Source: an uncultured bacterium
GTDB lineage: Bacteria; Spirochaetota; UBA4802; JAGODF01
Assembly: GCA_937921485.1 (NCBI GenBank)
Contig: CAKZSV010000002.1
Location: forward strand, 1-53,840
Length of the DNA: 53,840 bases
Direction: 5' to 3'
Below, one piece after another: positions 37,932 to 47,046 of the stretch; the first letter of the stretch is position 1, and each line of letters opens with the position of its first letter. Under the pieces are notes generated by a model, which searched no databases, was not told where the DNA came from, and saw nothing but the letters and a program-made list of their open reading frames with translations. The translations under genes and the position numbers were made by a program.

Positions 37932-38028
37932 CGGGTTTATCTTTGCATTGTACAATGTTAATATTCTGAATATAATCCACCGCAATTGCAAAAAATATAA
38001 CACCTGTGCAAAAAATCAAACAAACAGC

Positions 38029-38057
38029 TTGACGAAATAAAAGAATTGTATTATATT
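38029..38057 (+). promoter_or_regulatory. Predicted promoter of the small ferredoxin gene
   Basis: TTGACG, 17-bp spacer, TATATT; 38 bp before the start codon. Good match and ideal spacing. Confidence 0.7.
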
Positions 38058-38095
38058 TTATAAAATAATTAAATTCTTTATATCAGGAGTATTCC

Positions 38096-38269
38096 ATGAA
38101 CGTGAATCCTCACCGATGTCCTCAAAATCACCGCTGCCCTGCTATCAGAGTCTGTCCGTTTGATGCAATTCATCAGGAAGGAAATTCCCTGCCACGGATC
38201 GATGAATCCAGATGCCAGAATTGCCACGCATGCGTGCAATTTTGCCCCATGGGCGCAATTACCGCGTAA
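38096..38269 (+). CDS. Small ferredoxin-like 4Fe-4S protein (57 residues)
   Basis: Electron-carrier type protein. The second half is a normal cluster motif, C40-x2-C43-x2-C46-x3-C50-P. The first half is odd: C8-x5-C14-x5-C20-P, with histidines at 6 and 12, one cysteine short of a full second site, so a single cluster, or a second one with His or no fourth ligand, is expected. A ribosome site AGGAG, a well-formed promoter upstream and a terminator downstream support a real single-gene transcript. Acceptor or donor partners in this window could be the AOR-family enzyme or the dehydratase activase, but neither is adjacent. Confidence 0.88.
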   Translation: MNVNPHRCPQNHRCPAIRVCPFDAIHQEGNSLPRIDESRCQNCHACVQFCPMGAITA

Positions 38270-38342
38270 GCACTACCACGTAATGGCTCTACCAGAACTC
38301 AGGATTCGAGGAAACGCGAGAATTTTCGAGCGAACAATTAAA

Positions 38343-38366
38343 AAAGGCGGGCTTTTGCCCGCCTTT
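38343..38366. terminator. Bidirectional terminator between ferredoxin and acyl-CoA dehydrogenase genes
   Basis: AAAGGCGGGC and GCCCGCCTTT form a perfect 10-bp stem with loop TTTT, with A-rich and T-rich flanks, between convergent genes. Confidence 0.88.
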
Positions 38367-38393
38367 CAAATGTACTATTTTATCTGATACAAC

Positions 38394-40268
38394 TTATTCA
38401 AGCGGCGCGCCGGTGAAGCAAGGATCGGACGCTTTGAGCACTGCGGTTTCTCCCCAGAGAATCGCTTCGATTTTTCCGAAGTATTTCGGAAATTCCGCGC
38501 CCAGGAAGAACTGTGAGGACAGCACGCGCCCGTTGTAGTAGGCAGCTTCCGCATTGTCGGCAAGCAGCGCATCGAGTTCCGCGCCCTTCTTGTCGCCGAC
38601 CAGAGCTTTTCGCTTTGGCGTGGTGATGGTGAGGCTCCAGAGATGCACCCACGCCATTGACATCATGAACATGGCCTGCTGCAGCGGAGTGGCGTTCATG
38701 AAAAGATGCATGAACTTGCCTTCGGCCATCTGTTTCTTCATCATCTCGATCACTTCGTCGAGTTTGACCATGCCTTTTTCAACGAGATCAACATATTTGT
38801 CCTCTACAACCCCGCGGGCTGCCTTTACGGTATCTGCCACTCGTTTGCGCCATACCTGATAATTATACTGTTCGGGGTTCATGAGGATTTTACGCATGGT
38901 GAGGTCCATCGACTGTATGCCGTTGGTTCCTTCGTAAATCTGGGTTATCTTGGAATCGCGCATCAACTGCTCAACAGGATAATCGGAGCAGTAGCCGTAT
39001 CCGCCGTAGCACTGTACCGCTTCTGAAGTGACCAGAACCGCAGTATCGGTATTGCCGGCTTTGCAGATTGGAATGAGCACTTCGGCAAGCGCAAGCGCTT
39101 CCTTCGCTTCATCGCCCTGAGCAACATGCGAAAGATTGAGGTTGTGGGCAAGATAGTACACCAGAATCCTCATGCCTTCCACATAGCCCTTCATCCACAG
39201 AAGCATGCGCTTCACATCGGGATGCTGGGAAATGGTGACTGATTGCGCTTCGGGATTGAGCATCTGTGTCACATGAACGCCCTGCTTGCGGTTTTTGCTG
39301 TAGGTGACCGCATGCATGTACGCAGTACTCGAAAGAGCAAGACCCTGCATACCAACGCCGAGACGCGCTTCGTTCATCATCTGGAACATGATCTTCATTC
39401 CTTTGCGCTCTTCGCCTAAGAGATATCCAATGCAATCGCCATTATCGCCGAAGCTCATGGTGCAGGTTGCGGAACCTTTAATACCCATCTTGTGTTCGAT
39501 ACCCGCGCAGGTAACATCATTGAATTTCCCGAGTGAACCATCAGGATTTACCAGATATTTGGGAACGATGAAAATAGAAATTCCCTTCGTTCCTTTGGGG
39601 TCGCCTTCAATACGGGCAAGCACAGGATGAATCATATTCTTGTAGTAGTTATTGTCACCGGAAGAGATGAAAATCTTCTGACCGGTAATCTTGTAGGTGC
39701 CGTCGGGCTGTTTCACTGCTTTGGTCTTCAGCGCACCCACGTCGGAACCTGCATCGGGCTCGGTGAGACACATCGTCCCGCCCCATTCGCCGCTCTGCAT
39801 TTTGGGAATGTAGGTTTTCTTCTGCTCTTCAGTGCCGAAAGATTCAATGAGAAGCATAGCGCCGTGTGAAAGCCCGGGATACATAAGCATTGGAATGCTG
39901 CCGGCAGAGAAAATCTCATTGCAGGCAACGCCGATGGCGTAGGGCATTCCCATTCCGCCGATTTCGGTCGAGTCCGCAATATTAAGAAAGCCCGCTTCAT
40001 AGAACGCATCAAGCGCGGGCTTGTACATCGAAGGAATTTTTACTTCCTTGGTATCGGGATTGTAGGTGCATCCTTCCTTGTCGCCAGGGGCACTTGCGGG
40101 ATACACCTGTTCCACCGCGATTTTTTCGGCCAGGTCGTAGGTTGATTCCATCGTATCGCGATCGTAATCAGCATACTTAGGAAACTTCTGACCCATCTTA
40201 TCGACTTCAAGCAATTCGAAAAGAACAAACTTCGCGTCACGTACGTCTACTAACGGATTGAGAGCCAT
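38394..40268 (-). CDS. Acyl-CoA dehydrogenase (long form, C-terminal extension)
   Basis: FAD enzyme that makes an enoyl-CoA and passes electrons to ETF. 624 residues, larger than the 380-residue classic type, with the extra C-terminal helical domain of the DmdC-like and FadE-like group. Marks: LTEPDAGSDVGALKTKA, KITGQKIFISSGDN, YGGYGYCSDYPVEQLMRD and the catalytic glutamate in QIYEGTNGIQ. AGGAGG precedes the ATG. It is monocistronic and bounded by a terminator. No ETF genes are in the window. The chain-length preference cannot be read off. Confidence 0.93.
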   Translation of the reverse strand: MALNPLVDVRDAKFVLFELLEVDKMGQKFPKYADYDRDTMESTYDLAEKIAVEQVYPASAPGDKEGCTYNPDTKEVKIPSMYKPALDAFYEAGFLNIADSTEIGGMGMPYAIGVACNEIFSAGSIPMLMYPGLSHGAMLLIESFGTEEQKKTYIPKMQSGEWGGTMCLTEPDAGSDVGALKTKAVKQPDGTYKITGQKIFISSGDNNYYKNMIHPVLARIEGDPKGTKGISIFIVPKYLVNPDGSLGKFNDVTCAGIEHKMGIKGSATCTMSFGDNGDCIGYLLGEERKGMKIMFQMMNEARLGVGMQGLALSSTAYMHAVTYSKNRKQGVHVTQMLNPEAQSVTISQHPDVKRMLLWMKGYVEGMRILVYYLAHNLNLSHVAQGDEAKEALALAEVLIPICKAGNTDTAVLVTSEAVQCYGGYGYCSDYPVEQLMRDSKITQIYEGTNGIQSMDLTMRKILMNPEQYNYQVWRKRVADTVKAARGVVEDKYVDLVEKGMVKLDEVIEMMKKQMAEGKFMHLFMNATPLQQAMFMMSMAWVHLWSLTITTPKRKALVGDKKGAELDALLADNAEAAYYNGRVLSSQFFLGAEFPKYFGKIEAILWGETAVLKASDPCFTGAPLE

Positions 40269-40521
40269 AAAGACCTCCTTTCAGGTAACTTAATTTAACG
40301 TAGTACTTGCCGGTATCTTCCTTAAAGATGCTGCATGTGTTTTGTTAACAAACTAAAATCACCCGTTTTTCTGTCAACGAGGTTTTCGTACTTTTCTGTT
40401 GTTTGCGGTAAAGAAATATATATCGGCATATCAACAAAACACTGAAAATGCATGGCACAATATACCATACGGTAAACCCCATATACTGCATGGCTCCCGG
40501 ATTATTGCACAAATAACACCA

Positions 40522-41145
40522 TCACGCGTGATAAACAGCCATTATCCCTTCATAGATAAACTTCGCACCGAAGATAATGAGGAAAACCGCGCATATTCCC
40601 GATGCCACCTGCTGAAACCGGATGCCAAAAGAGCGGCCTCCGCGGAAAGAAAGGATTGAAAGAAGATAATACCACACAAAATCGCACATCCAGTGGCAGA
40701 ACATAAACGCAATACATATTGATAATCCATATTCGGCGGCGCTTACAATGAGCGCGGCTCCAACCGTCGCCCACCAGATGATAAAATATGGATTTCCGGC
40801 CGCCAGCAGAATGCCCGCAACCACCGGTGAGGCAGTATGCGCCCCGCCCTTCATTTCGCCGCTTTTCATGCTTCGAAGCAATGCGACACCCATACCGATG
40901 AGCATGATGCCACCAACAAGCGCAATGCCTGTTTTCACCATTGCCCCGGTGAGGAAAGAAGCTATGCCGAAAAAGATGCCAATCATGAGGGGAAATTCAA
41001 CGATACCGTGCCCTATGGCAATCAGCGCCCCTGCATGCGGCGATTCATTGCCCTTGCCGATTGCCGCGGCGGTCATCGGGCCGGGCGAAAAGGCGCCGGA
41101 AAGGGAAATTAATACAGCCTGTAAAAGAAACATCGCTGCGGACAT
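40522..41145 (-). CDS. LysE-family exporter
   Basis: About 207 residues with six hydrophobic segments, the LysE/RhtB pattern: a short N-terminal helix with LSGAFSPGPMTAAAIG (the family's conserved GPG), and NPYFIIWWATVGAAL in the middle. The ATG at 41145 (MSAAMFLLQ) has GGGAG upstream and is preferred over an earlier ATG 15 codons back. Members export amino acids or small toxic compounds. It is the last gene of the operon with the amidohydrolase, MoaD-like and activase genes, 57 bp after the amidohydrolase. Confidence 0.85.
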   Translation of the reverse strand: MSAAMFLLQAVLISLSGAFSPGPMTAAAIGKGNESPHAGALIAIGHGIVEFPLMIGIFFGIASFLTGAMVKTGIALVGGIMLIGMGVALLRSMKSGEMKGGAHTASPVVAGILLAAGNPYFIIWWATVGAALIVSAAEYGLSICIAFMFCHWMCDFVWYYLLSILSFRGGRSFGIRFQQVASGICAVFLIIFGAKFIYEGIMAVYHA

Positions 41146-41201
41146 TACAATCACTCCCGTAAAATGTCTTTTTACTATTTCACGTCTCATCCGGATTCAT
41201 A

Positions 41202-42035
41202 TCAGGCGCCGGAATGAACTTTTATCAATTTATCACCGTTATCATGAAAAATCATTGTATAAAATTCCGCGGAAAGTCCCAGGCTTAAAAGCCCCGAAAT
41301 TTCCGACTCGCGCGGAAACAGCAGATTGGGAAAGTCGGAACCATACACGATGCGATTCCGGTATTTTTCAAGCACTTCACCACCCAGATTGAAGCTCCCC
41401 TCAATCCCCGGATAGAACACAAAAGCCGTGTCCAGCATCATATTCGGATAGCAATCCAGAAGCGCAATGAATTCTGCGTACTCGAACGCACCCATGTGCG
41501 CAACATTCACGGGAAGCTCAGGATAGCGCTCCATAAGCTTCCGAAAATGGGAAGCACCAACAAACTCATTCCCCACAGGCCCCGTGCCGACATGGAGAAG
41601 AAGCCGTTTATTTTTTTTCATAACCATTTCATATAGCGGAAAAAGCCGCTCATCGTGCGGATAGAAGCGCTGAACAAGAAGCTGCAGCTTGAATCCAATC
41701 ACTCGTTCATATTCCAAAATCTGCTCAGCCATTTCAAGACCATCATCATCGGCCGGATGATAGGCTGCAAAACAATACAGGTGGGGATATTGCTTCAATA
41801 CATCCAGATTCCACTCATTAAGCCCACGTGCCACTCCCGCGCGATGGGCATAATTTGAAAACACGATTTTCTCCACTCCGCAGGCGTTCAAATGTTCAAC
41901 ACATTGCTTCCAATACAGGCGCGGCTTCACATCCCATGCATAATATTTGTAAAAATAATCCCATATCGCCTCAAACATGCGGTCGGGAAAAAGATGAACG
42001 TGAAAGTCGATGATCTTTTCGGGCATGATGCTCAT
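41202..42035 (-). CDS. Amidohydrolase-family TIM-barrel protein
   Basis: 277 residues of the amidohydrolase_2 group, which includes hydrolases and ACMSD-like decarboxylases. DFHVHLFPD near the N-terminus is the first metal motif. RLLLHVGTGPVG (about 143-154), NVAHMGAFEY and IVYGSDFPNL supply the later histidines and the catalytic aspartate. It lies third in an operon beginning with the giant activase, which points to a role in catabolism of a carboxylated or cyclic compound, but the substrate is unknown. Confidence 0.85.
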   Translation of the reverse strand: MSIMPEKIIDFHVHLFPDRMFEAIWDYFYKYYAWDVKPRLYWKQCVEHLNACGVEKIVFSNYAHRAGVARGLNEWNLDVLKQYPHLYCFAAYHPADDDGLEMAEQILEYERVIGFKLQLLVQRFYPHDERLFPLYEMVMKKNKRLLLHVGTGPVGNEFVGASHFRKLMERYPELPVNVAHMGAFEYAEFIALLDCYPNMMLDTAFVFYPGIEGSFNLGGEVLEKYRNRIVYGSDFPNLLFPRESEISGLLSLGLSAEFYTMIFHDNGDKLIKVHSGA

Positions 42036-42070
42036 GAAAAATTAACCTTTATGAAAATGCATCGCAAAAA

Positions 42071-42337
42071 TCACCCGCCGCCACTCGGCTTGAAACACTG
42101 AACCTCGTCGCCGTCGTAAAGCTTACTCCAGAGTCCAATGCGCTCTCCCCGGCGGAAGTAGGCGTTGGCAGAAATGTTTTTCATGCCGATGGATTTCAAA
42201 AGCGTTCGCAGGCGCGTGCCCTTTTTCACTTCAAGGATGATGCCCTTGTGGGTATCATACTCAGGAAGATTCACTTCCCGGTGAAGTCCTGAGAAAAGTT
42301 TAAGATGGATCTTTATGGGTTCCGATTTCATTGACAT
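42071..42337 (-). CDS. MoaD/ThiS-family ubiquitin-like sulfur carrier
   Basis: 88 residues of the beta-grasp sulfur-carrier type, ending SGGG; the terminal di-glycine is the part that is adenylated and thiocarboxylated in this family. It includes LFSGLHREVNLPEY and a basic loop. The extra final glycine means trimming may be needed, as MoaD and ThiS normally end at GG. It follows the activase by 6 bp. No MoaE, MoeB or ThiF gene is nearby. Roles in molybdopterin (or tungsten) cofactor synthesis, or in a pathway-specific thiolation, are both possible. Confidence 0.75.
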   Translation of the reverse strand: MSMKSEPIKIHLKLFSGLHREVNLPEYDTHKGIILEVKKGTRLRTLLKSIGMKNISANAYFRRGERIGLWSKLYDGDEVQCFKPSGGG

Positions 42338-42343
42338 ACCATG

Positions 42344-45300
42344 TTACCCCCTGATTATTTTTCTGTTAATTGCCGGCGGTTCATCCCCGCCGCTTTCCAC
42401 CATGGCGCGGATATCGGGGCTTGCCTTGAAGCGCAGCACGTTGAGCATGAAAATCTCAAGCTTGCTCACCACGCCGGGCGGAAAGAGGTTGCCATCAATT
42501 TCTATGGACATCACGGGAAAGTTCCGCTCCCGTGCCCATGGCGTGTAGATGCCTTCTATCACCCGGCCGATGAGGCAGGCAAACGGGGAGATGTTGACAA
42601 CTCCGGAAAATCCATCGCTCATGGCCGTGGCCGCCACTCCGCTGGAAATGACGATTTCCGAGTGAAGTTCGTGCGTGGTAAAATTCTTCTCCGCATTGTC
42701 CATGATGTGATGCATATCGTGCGGCGTTTCAGGTATCAGGCCGGTTTCCGAAAGGACATCTTTTATGAGATGGTCAACGCGGTGTTTATATGCCATTTCA
42801 ATTTTAAATACTACTAAATCTTTGAATTCACGACCGAAAAACCGCCTGTACCATGGCTTCAACGATAGCATTTTCTTCAGTTCGTATTCCCGCACGAAAT
42901 CGCAGTAGTACACCCACTCGGAGATGCCGGACACCTTGCCGATGATTCCTCTGCGGCTGAAATGCTGGATGAGTTCATCAACCGCGAAATCATCCCGACG
43001 CACGTAGATTTCCCCCACGATGAGAACCCTGGGGCACTGGTCGATGGTTTTTTTCAACGGAATTTTCGATATTTCCAGCGCAATCTCTTTAAGTGCCGGC
43101 CTGATATTGCGCACATCCTTTTCCGCCACAGAAATAAGCCGCTGCCAGAGGGCGTCGTACACTTCCATTGCGCTTCTTGGATCTGCCGCGCAGGTGCGAA
43201 GCGAGGTTTCGATATCCTTCATGTAATCGCCCGCGACAATCGCCCACCACGCCTTCTTCGAAAAATCCGCTCCAAGTTCATTGTACGAGTTGTCGGAATC
43301 CAGCGTGAAAACAACCACGTTTTCCAGACGCAGGTCTTTGAAAAGATTTTCATAAAACACAAAGTACTGCCCTGTGCGGCACGGCCCTTTGGTGGTGGGG
43401 ACGAAGAGCAGATAGATTTCGTCCTTGCGGTATTTTCCCGAGGAGAAATACTTGAGCGCACTTCCGAGCACCAGGTGCGAGGGCAGGCACTCTTTGCCGG
43501 ACGCATGATTGCGCGCAAGCTGCAGCGTATAAACATCGGGCACGGGCATCGCTTCGGCATTGACACCGTATGAGCGCATGGCCGCGGCCAGTATTTCCGT
43601 GGAAAGCCGCCCCATATTTGAAAGCAGAATTTTTACCTTCGGATTGTCCTTTATCTCAATGCGGCGGTTCTGATGGACATCCATAAGATACATATCGTTT
43701 TTGCCGTCGCTTAAAAACCGAAGGCCGTTATCGTAGCGCGCATCCTCACCGCCTTTGTATTTTGTGCGGTATCCCTCGACGATATCAAGAAACGCCTCAA
43801 CGCGCGTATCCACGCCCGCGTCCGCGGTGTGCGAATCGAATTCGAGCACCAGAAAGGGCTTTGTGCCCATCATCCACTTTAAATAATGAAGCATAAAAGA
43901 ATCGGGGGCACAGGAGAAATTGCTGATGAATGTCACATACACATTCTGTTCATCGCGAAGCTTTGCGCACGCCTTCATGTCGAGCTGGCCATAGTACCAG
44001 TACATATTGGGATATATGCTTTCATCGCCCGATGGGAGAATGTCGAAAGGAATTACAGAGAAGCCGCGCGAGGTGAATTTTCGTGGAATGCCCATATTCG
44101 CATCAGAGGTAAATGCATTATACGGCCTTCCCAGAAGGGCGATGACCGGCGTTTTGCTCTGCCGTGCCTCTGCAATCGCGCGCTCTCCCAGCGCTTTTGC
44201 TTTTTCCTCAAATTCTTTCTGCTTTTTGAAAGCAATTTCAAACGCAAGGCGCGTTTCTTTCTCGGAAAATCCAAGCTTTTCCCCCATCTTCATGAAATGT
44301 TCCATGGCTTTCTGAAGGCCATAATGGAACGAAACCACCGGTGCTAAAATTTTTTCCTCCGGTATTTCCGGAAACGCTTTCTTTATGTAATATGGAAAAC
44401 TCTGCGTGATGGGACAGAAATTCCCGGGCATGTTTTCCTCAAGGCTTTCCATGTCGCGGAAATGCGGCACGAAGATATAGTCAACTCCCCTGTCGAAGCA
44501 ATCCTGCACCGCACCGTGCGCAATTTCCGCAGGAAAACAGTAGGTGCTCTCGACCCGGGCTGTTCCTTCGTGCGAAATGTTTTTCGAAAGTTCCACTTCC
44601 ACACCCAGTGAATGAAAAAACCATGAATAGAACGGCCAGAGCGTATAAACAGAAAAAGCACGCGGAATACCAACAAGAATATCGCGTTTTTTTTCGAAGC
44701 GCGACGGATCGGGTGCGCATTCTTCGAAAAGCAGCCGATTGCGCTCCTCCACATAATTCGGAATCTGCGATTCATCAACCGAACTTTTTTTGCGCATGTT
44801 CGCGTACTTATTGCACCGCCCGCCGAACATGTACTTATGACCATTGACGCTCAGCACGCGGATAGGGCAGAAGTTTTCGCATGCGCGGCATTTGAATTCC
44901 CGCTCGTAGATTATTTCTGTTTCGATGATTTTATCAAGTTCGAATGATTTTTTCTCAATTATGCCTTCCTCTAATTTCTGACGCGCAAGGATCCCCACGC
45001 CGAAGCATCCCATCAGTTCCGGATCGGGCGGCACTAAGATATCTTTATCAAGAAGCAGCGCGAAAGCAAGCGGTACGGCTTTGTTCTTTGCCACGCCTCC
45101 CTGCAGCACAATGCGCGAACCGATGGTGCGATTGCCCACCACCCTGTTTAAATAATTCGACACGATTGACGTGACCACTCCGGCAGTGATGTCCTCACGG
45201 CTGGCACCCTGGTTGATGGCGCTTCGGATATCGGAATTGATGAACGCCGAACAGTGTTCGCCGAATTTAAGCGGTTCGTTCGCTTTTACTGCGATATCGC

Positions 45301-46657
45301 CGATCATGTCCGCGCGGGGAATATTCAAATCGCCCTGTGCCGATTCTTCCAGAAAAGAGCCCGTTCCTGCCGAGCAGGCCTCGTTCATGGCATAATCAAT
45401 CGGCACCACGTTTTGCAAATACACATACTTCGCGTCCTGCCCGCCTATTTCGAATATTGTGTCGATATCGGGACGGAAGAACGTGGTACCCACCGCATGC
45501 GCGATAATTTCATTATATACTGCCGGCGTTTCCAGAAACACTCCCAAAATTTCGCGCGAAGAACCGGTAGTGGACGCGAGTGTGATGTTGATATTCCCTT
45601 CGCCGATGGCGTCTTTGACCTGCTTGCGTATTTCAATGAGGCAATTTTTTAAAGCGCGCACCGGATCTCCATGAGTCCTGCCATAGTGCGACGCGACGAT
45701 TTCGTTTGTATGTATGTCGATGAGGCAGGCTTTGGTGGTGGTCGATCCGCCGTCAACACCCAGGATGTATTCACCCCCTTCCCGCACGTTTCCATGCCGC
45801 GATTCAAGATAGGTCACGCGGCCTTCCGCGCTTCGCAAACTTTGAAAGCGCTTAAACTGCACCTTCGCCGGCTTGAAAAGTTTCTCAAGCGGCGGCAGAA
45901 TGCTCCCCTGCTGTTTAGCCAGCAATGCCGCGCCGAATGCTTCGAAATAGGGTGCCTGTTCCGGCACGATGAATTCAATCTCGGGCAAACGCTCGCGAAT
46001 GAATTGCAAAATGTATTTGTTGAGCGTCACCCCGCCGGTGAGAAGCACGTTTCCCGAATGAATTCGTGCGCGCTTGAGAAAATCTATCACCTTGGTAGCC
46101 ATCACATCGCTCAACGAGAGCACAATGTCTCCCTTGTTCGCCTCGCCCTTATTGAGCCGATGGGTGCAATCGCTCTTCATGAACACTGAACAGCGAGAGG
46201 AAAGCTTCAACACCTTGCATGCCTCAGGTATGCTGTTGATATCCGGAAGCTTCATGTCCATACGCGCAAGCTGCTGCTTAAAAAATTCGCCGGTGCCCGA
46301 GGCGCATTTGTTTCCGGAAAAGTTTGTGATTATTTTCTTGTTATCATCAACCGTATAAACGACGAGGTCTTCGCCTCCGAGCGAGACCACGGCGTTCACC
46401 TGATGCCGGGTATTTTTCAGCGCCTCTTCAATACATAGCGGTTCAATCACGCTGTTGACATTGAGAAGATGCCGTCCTTCCGTGCCTGTAGCCATCGACT
46501 TGAGATTTGTGGGAAGATCTTTCGTCTCCAGAATTCTTCGAAGCGCTGCGGGAAAATTCCCTTCGTGCGGAAGCACTTCACTCCACAGTATTGAATAACC
46601 CTCCAGCATGGTAACCTTCACGTTGGATGAGCCGATATTGATACCAAGGCTGTACAT
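42344..46657 (-). CDS. Giant acyl-CoA dehydratase activase fusion (tandem ASKHA, DUF2229, HgdB-like)
   Basis: 1437 residues. Two activator ATPase domains of the BadF/HgdC family lie in tandem. The first (about 1-270) has LGINIGSSNVKVTM, Fe-S cysteine C118 in KCASGTGEF and C156 in SRCSVFMKSDC. The second (about 295-590) has GVDGGSTTTK, ACSAGTGSF and GEHCSAFINSD. Next is a cysteine cluster (FKCRACENFCPIRV, then GGRCNKY), a DUF2229-type region, and a C-terminal part resembling the HgdB/BcrC dehydratase or reductase subunits. Such proteins couple ATP hydrolysis to low-potential electron injection, for 2-hydroxyacyl-CoA dehydration or for double-cubane-cluster enzymes; which applies is unknown. 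ATG with GGAG. It is the first gene of a four-gene operon. Confidence 0.88.
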   Translation of the reverse strand: MYSLGINIGSSNVKVTMLEGYSILWSEVLPHEGNFPAALRRILETKDLPTNLKSMATGTEGRHLLNVNSVIEPLCIEEALKNTRHQVNAVVSLGGEDLVVYTVDDNKKIITNFSGNKCASGTGEFFKQQLARMDMKLPDINSIPEACKVLKLSSRCSVFMKSDCTHRLNKGEANKGDIVLSLSDVMATKVIDFLKRARIHSGNVLLTGGVTLNKYILQFIRERLPEIEFIVPEQAPYFEAFGAALLAKQQGSILPPLEKLFKPAKVQFKRFQSLRSAEGRVTYLESRHGNVREGGEYILGVDGGSTTTKACLIDIHTNEIVASHYGRTHGDPVRALKNCLIEIRKQVKDAIGEGNINITLASTTGSSREILGVFLETPAVYNEIIAHAVGTTFFRPDIDTIFEIGGQDAKYVYLQNVVPIDYAMNEACSAGTGSFLEESAQGDLNIPRADMIGDIAVKANEPLKFGEHCSAFINSDIRSAINQGASREDITAGVVTSIVSNYLNRVVGNRTIGSRIVLQGGVAKNKAVPLAFALLLDKDILVPPDPELMGCFGVGILARQKLEEGIIEKKSFELDKIIETEIIYEREFKCRACENFCPIRVLSVNGHKYMFGGRCNKYANMRKKSSVDESQIPNYVEERNRLLFEECAPDPSRFEKKRDILVGIPRAFSVYTLWPFYSWFFHSLGVEVELSKNISHEGTARVESTYCFPAEIAHGAVQDCFDRGVDYIFVPHFRDMESLEENMPGNFCPITQSFPYYIKKAFPEIPEEKILAPVVSFHYGLQKAMEHFMKMGEKLGFSEKETRLAFEIAFKKQKEFEEKAKALGERAIAEARQSKTPVIALLGRPYNAFTSDANMGIPRKFTSRGFSVIPFDILPSGDESIYPNMYWYYGQLDMKACAKLRDEQNVYVTFISNFSCAPDSFMLHYLKWMMGTKPFLVLEFDSHTADAGVDTRVEAFLDIVEGYRTKYKGGEDARYDNGLRFLSDGKNDMYLMDVHQNRRIEIKDNPKVKILLSNMGRLSTEILAAAMRSYGVNAEAMPVPDVYTLQLARNHASGKECLPSHLVLGSALKYFSSGKYRKDEIYLLFVPTTKGPCRTGQYFVFYENLFKDLRLENVVVFTLDSDNSYNELGADFSKKAWWAIVAGDYMKDIETSLRTCAADPRSAMEVYDALWQRLISVAEKDVRNIRPALKEIALEISKIPLKKTIDQCPRVLIVGEIYVRRDDFAVDELIQHFSRRGIIGKVSGISEWVYYCDFVREYELKKMLSLKPWYRRFFGREFKDLVVFKIEMAYKHRVDHLIKDVLSETGLIPETPHDMHHIMDNAEKNFTTHELHSEIVISSGVAATAMSDGFSGVVNISPFACLIGRVIEGIYTPWARERNFPVMSIEIDGNLFPPGVVSKLEIFMLNVLRFKASPDIRAMVESGGDEPPAINRKIIRG

Positions 46658-46749
46658 ATAAAACTCCGTTACGAATTAAAATTTTGTAAACATGTGAATC
46701 ACATATATGCTTTGTCCATGATTTTTTTGCTTGTTCAATTCAGGGCGGC

Positions 46750-46780
46750 AATTACTATATACTTATAGTATATAGTAATT
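46750..46780. promoter_or_regulatory. 31-bp perfect palindrome upstream of the nucleotidyltransferase pair
   Basis: AATTACTATATACT, centre TAT, then AGTATATAGTAATT: 14-bp exact arms. It lies 22 bp upstream of a TTGACA (46802..46807) and between divergent genes. It is a probable operator for an autoregulated toxin-antitoxin-like pair, or for the activase operon on the other strand, whose start is about 90 bp away. Confidence 0.65.
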
Positions 46781-46851
46781 ATTTTTTGAAGTAAAACCTT
46801 ATTGACAAAATGTATTTCATTGAATACAGAATACGTCAGACACCTATTTGT

Positions 46852-47037
46852 ATGAAAAAGCGACGCCTGATATTTACTATCACTGAACAAAAACATCAAG
46901 AAGCTCAGATGTCGTTCTGGCAATCGAAGACACCGGAAGAACGGCTCGAAGCAGTGGAAACCCTCAGGGAACAGTATTATGCGATGCTCGGTCACACCTC
47001 CCCCCCGAGGATAAAGAAAATCATCCGAATACTATAA
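46852..47037 (+). CDS. Small partner protein of the nucleotidyltransferase
   Basis: 61 residues from the ATG at 46852 (MKKRRLIFTITEQKHQEAQM), with SFWQSKTPEERLEAVETLRE, the common signature of the short protein encoded just before DUF6036-type nucleotidyltransferases. It is probably a helical partner, antitoxin or chaperone. A TTGACA with a weak -10 sequence lies upstream. An ATG at 46909 would cut away the family N-terminus. The nucleotidyltransferase starts 9 bp after its stop, so the two act as a unit. Confidence 0.7.
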   Translation: MKKRRLIFTITEQKHQEAQMSFWQSKTPEERLEAVETLREQYYAMLGHTSPPRIKKIIRIL

Positions 47038-47046
47038 TAACACCCA

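Noticed and set aside
42344..46657. Two genes misjoined into one giant activase
   Set aside because: The domain order (tandem ASKHA, DUF2229, HgdB-like) is a known single-chain arrangement, and the frame is uninterrupted.
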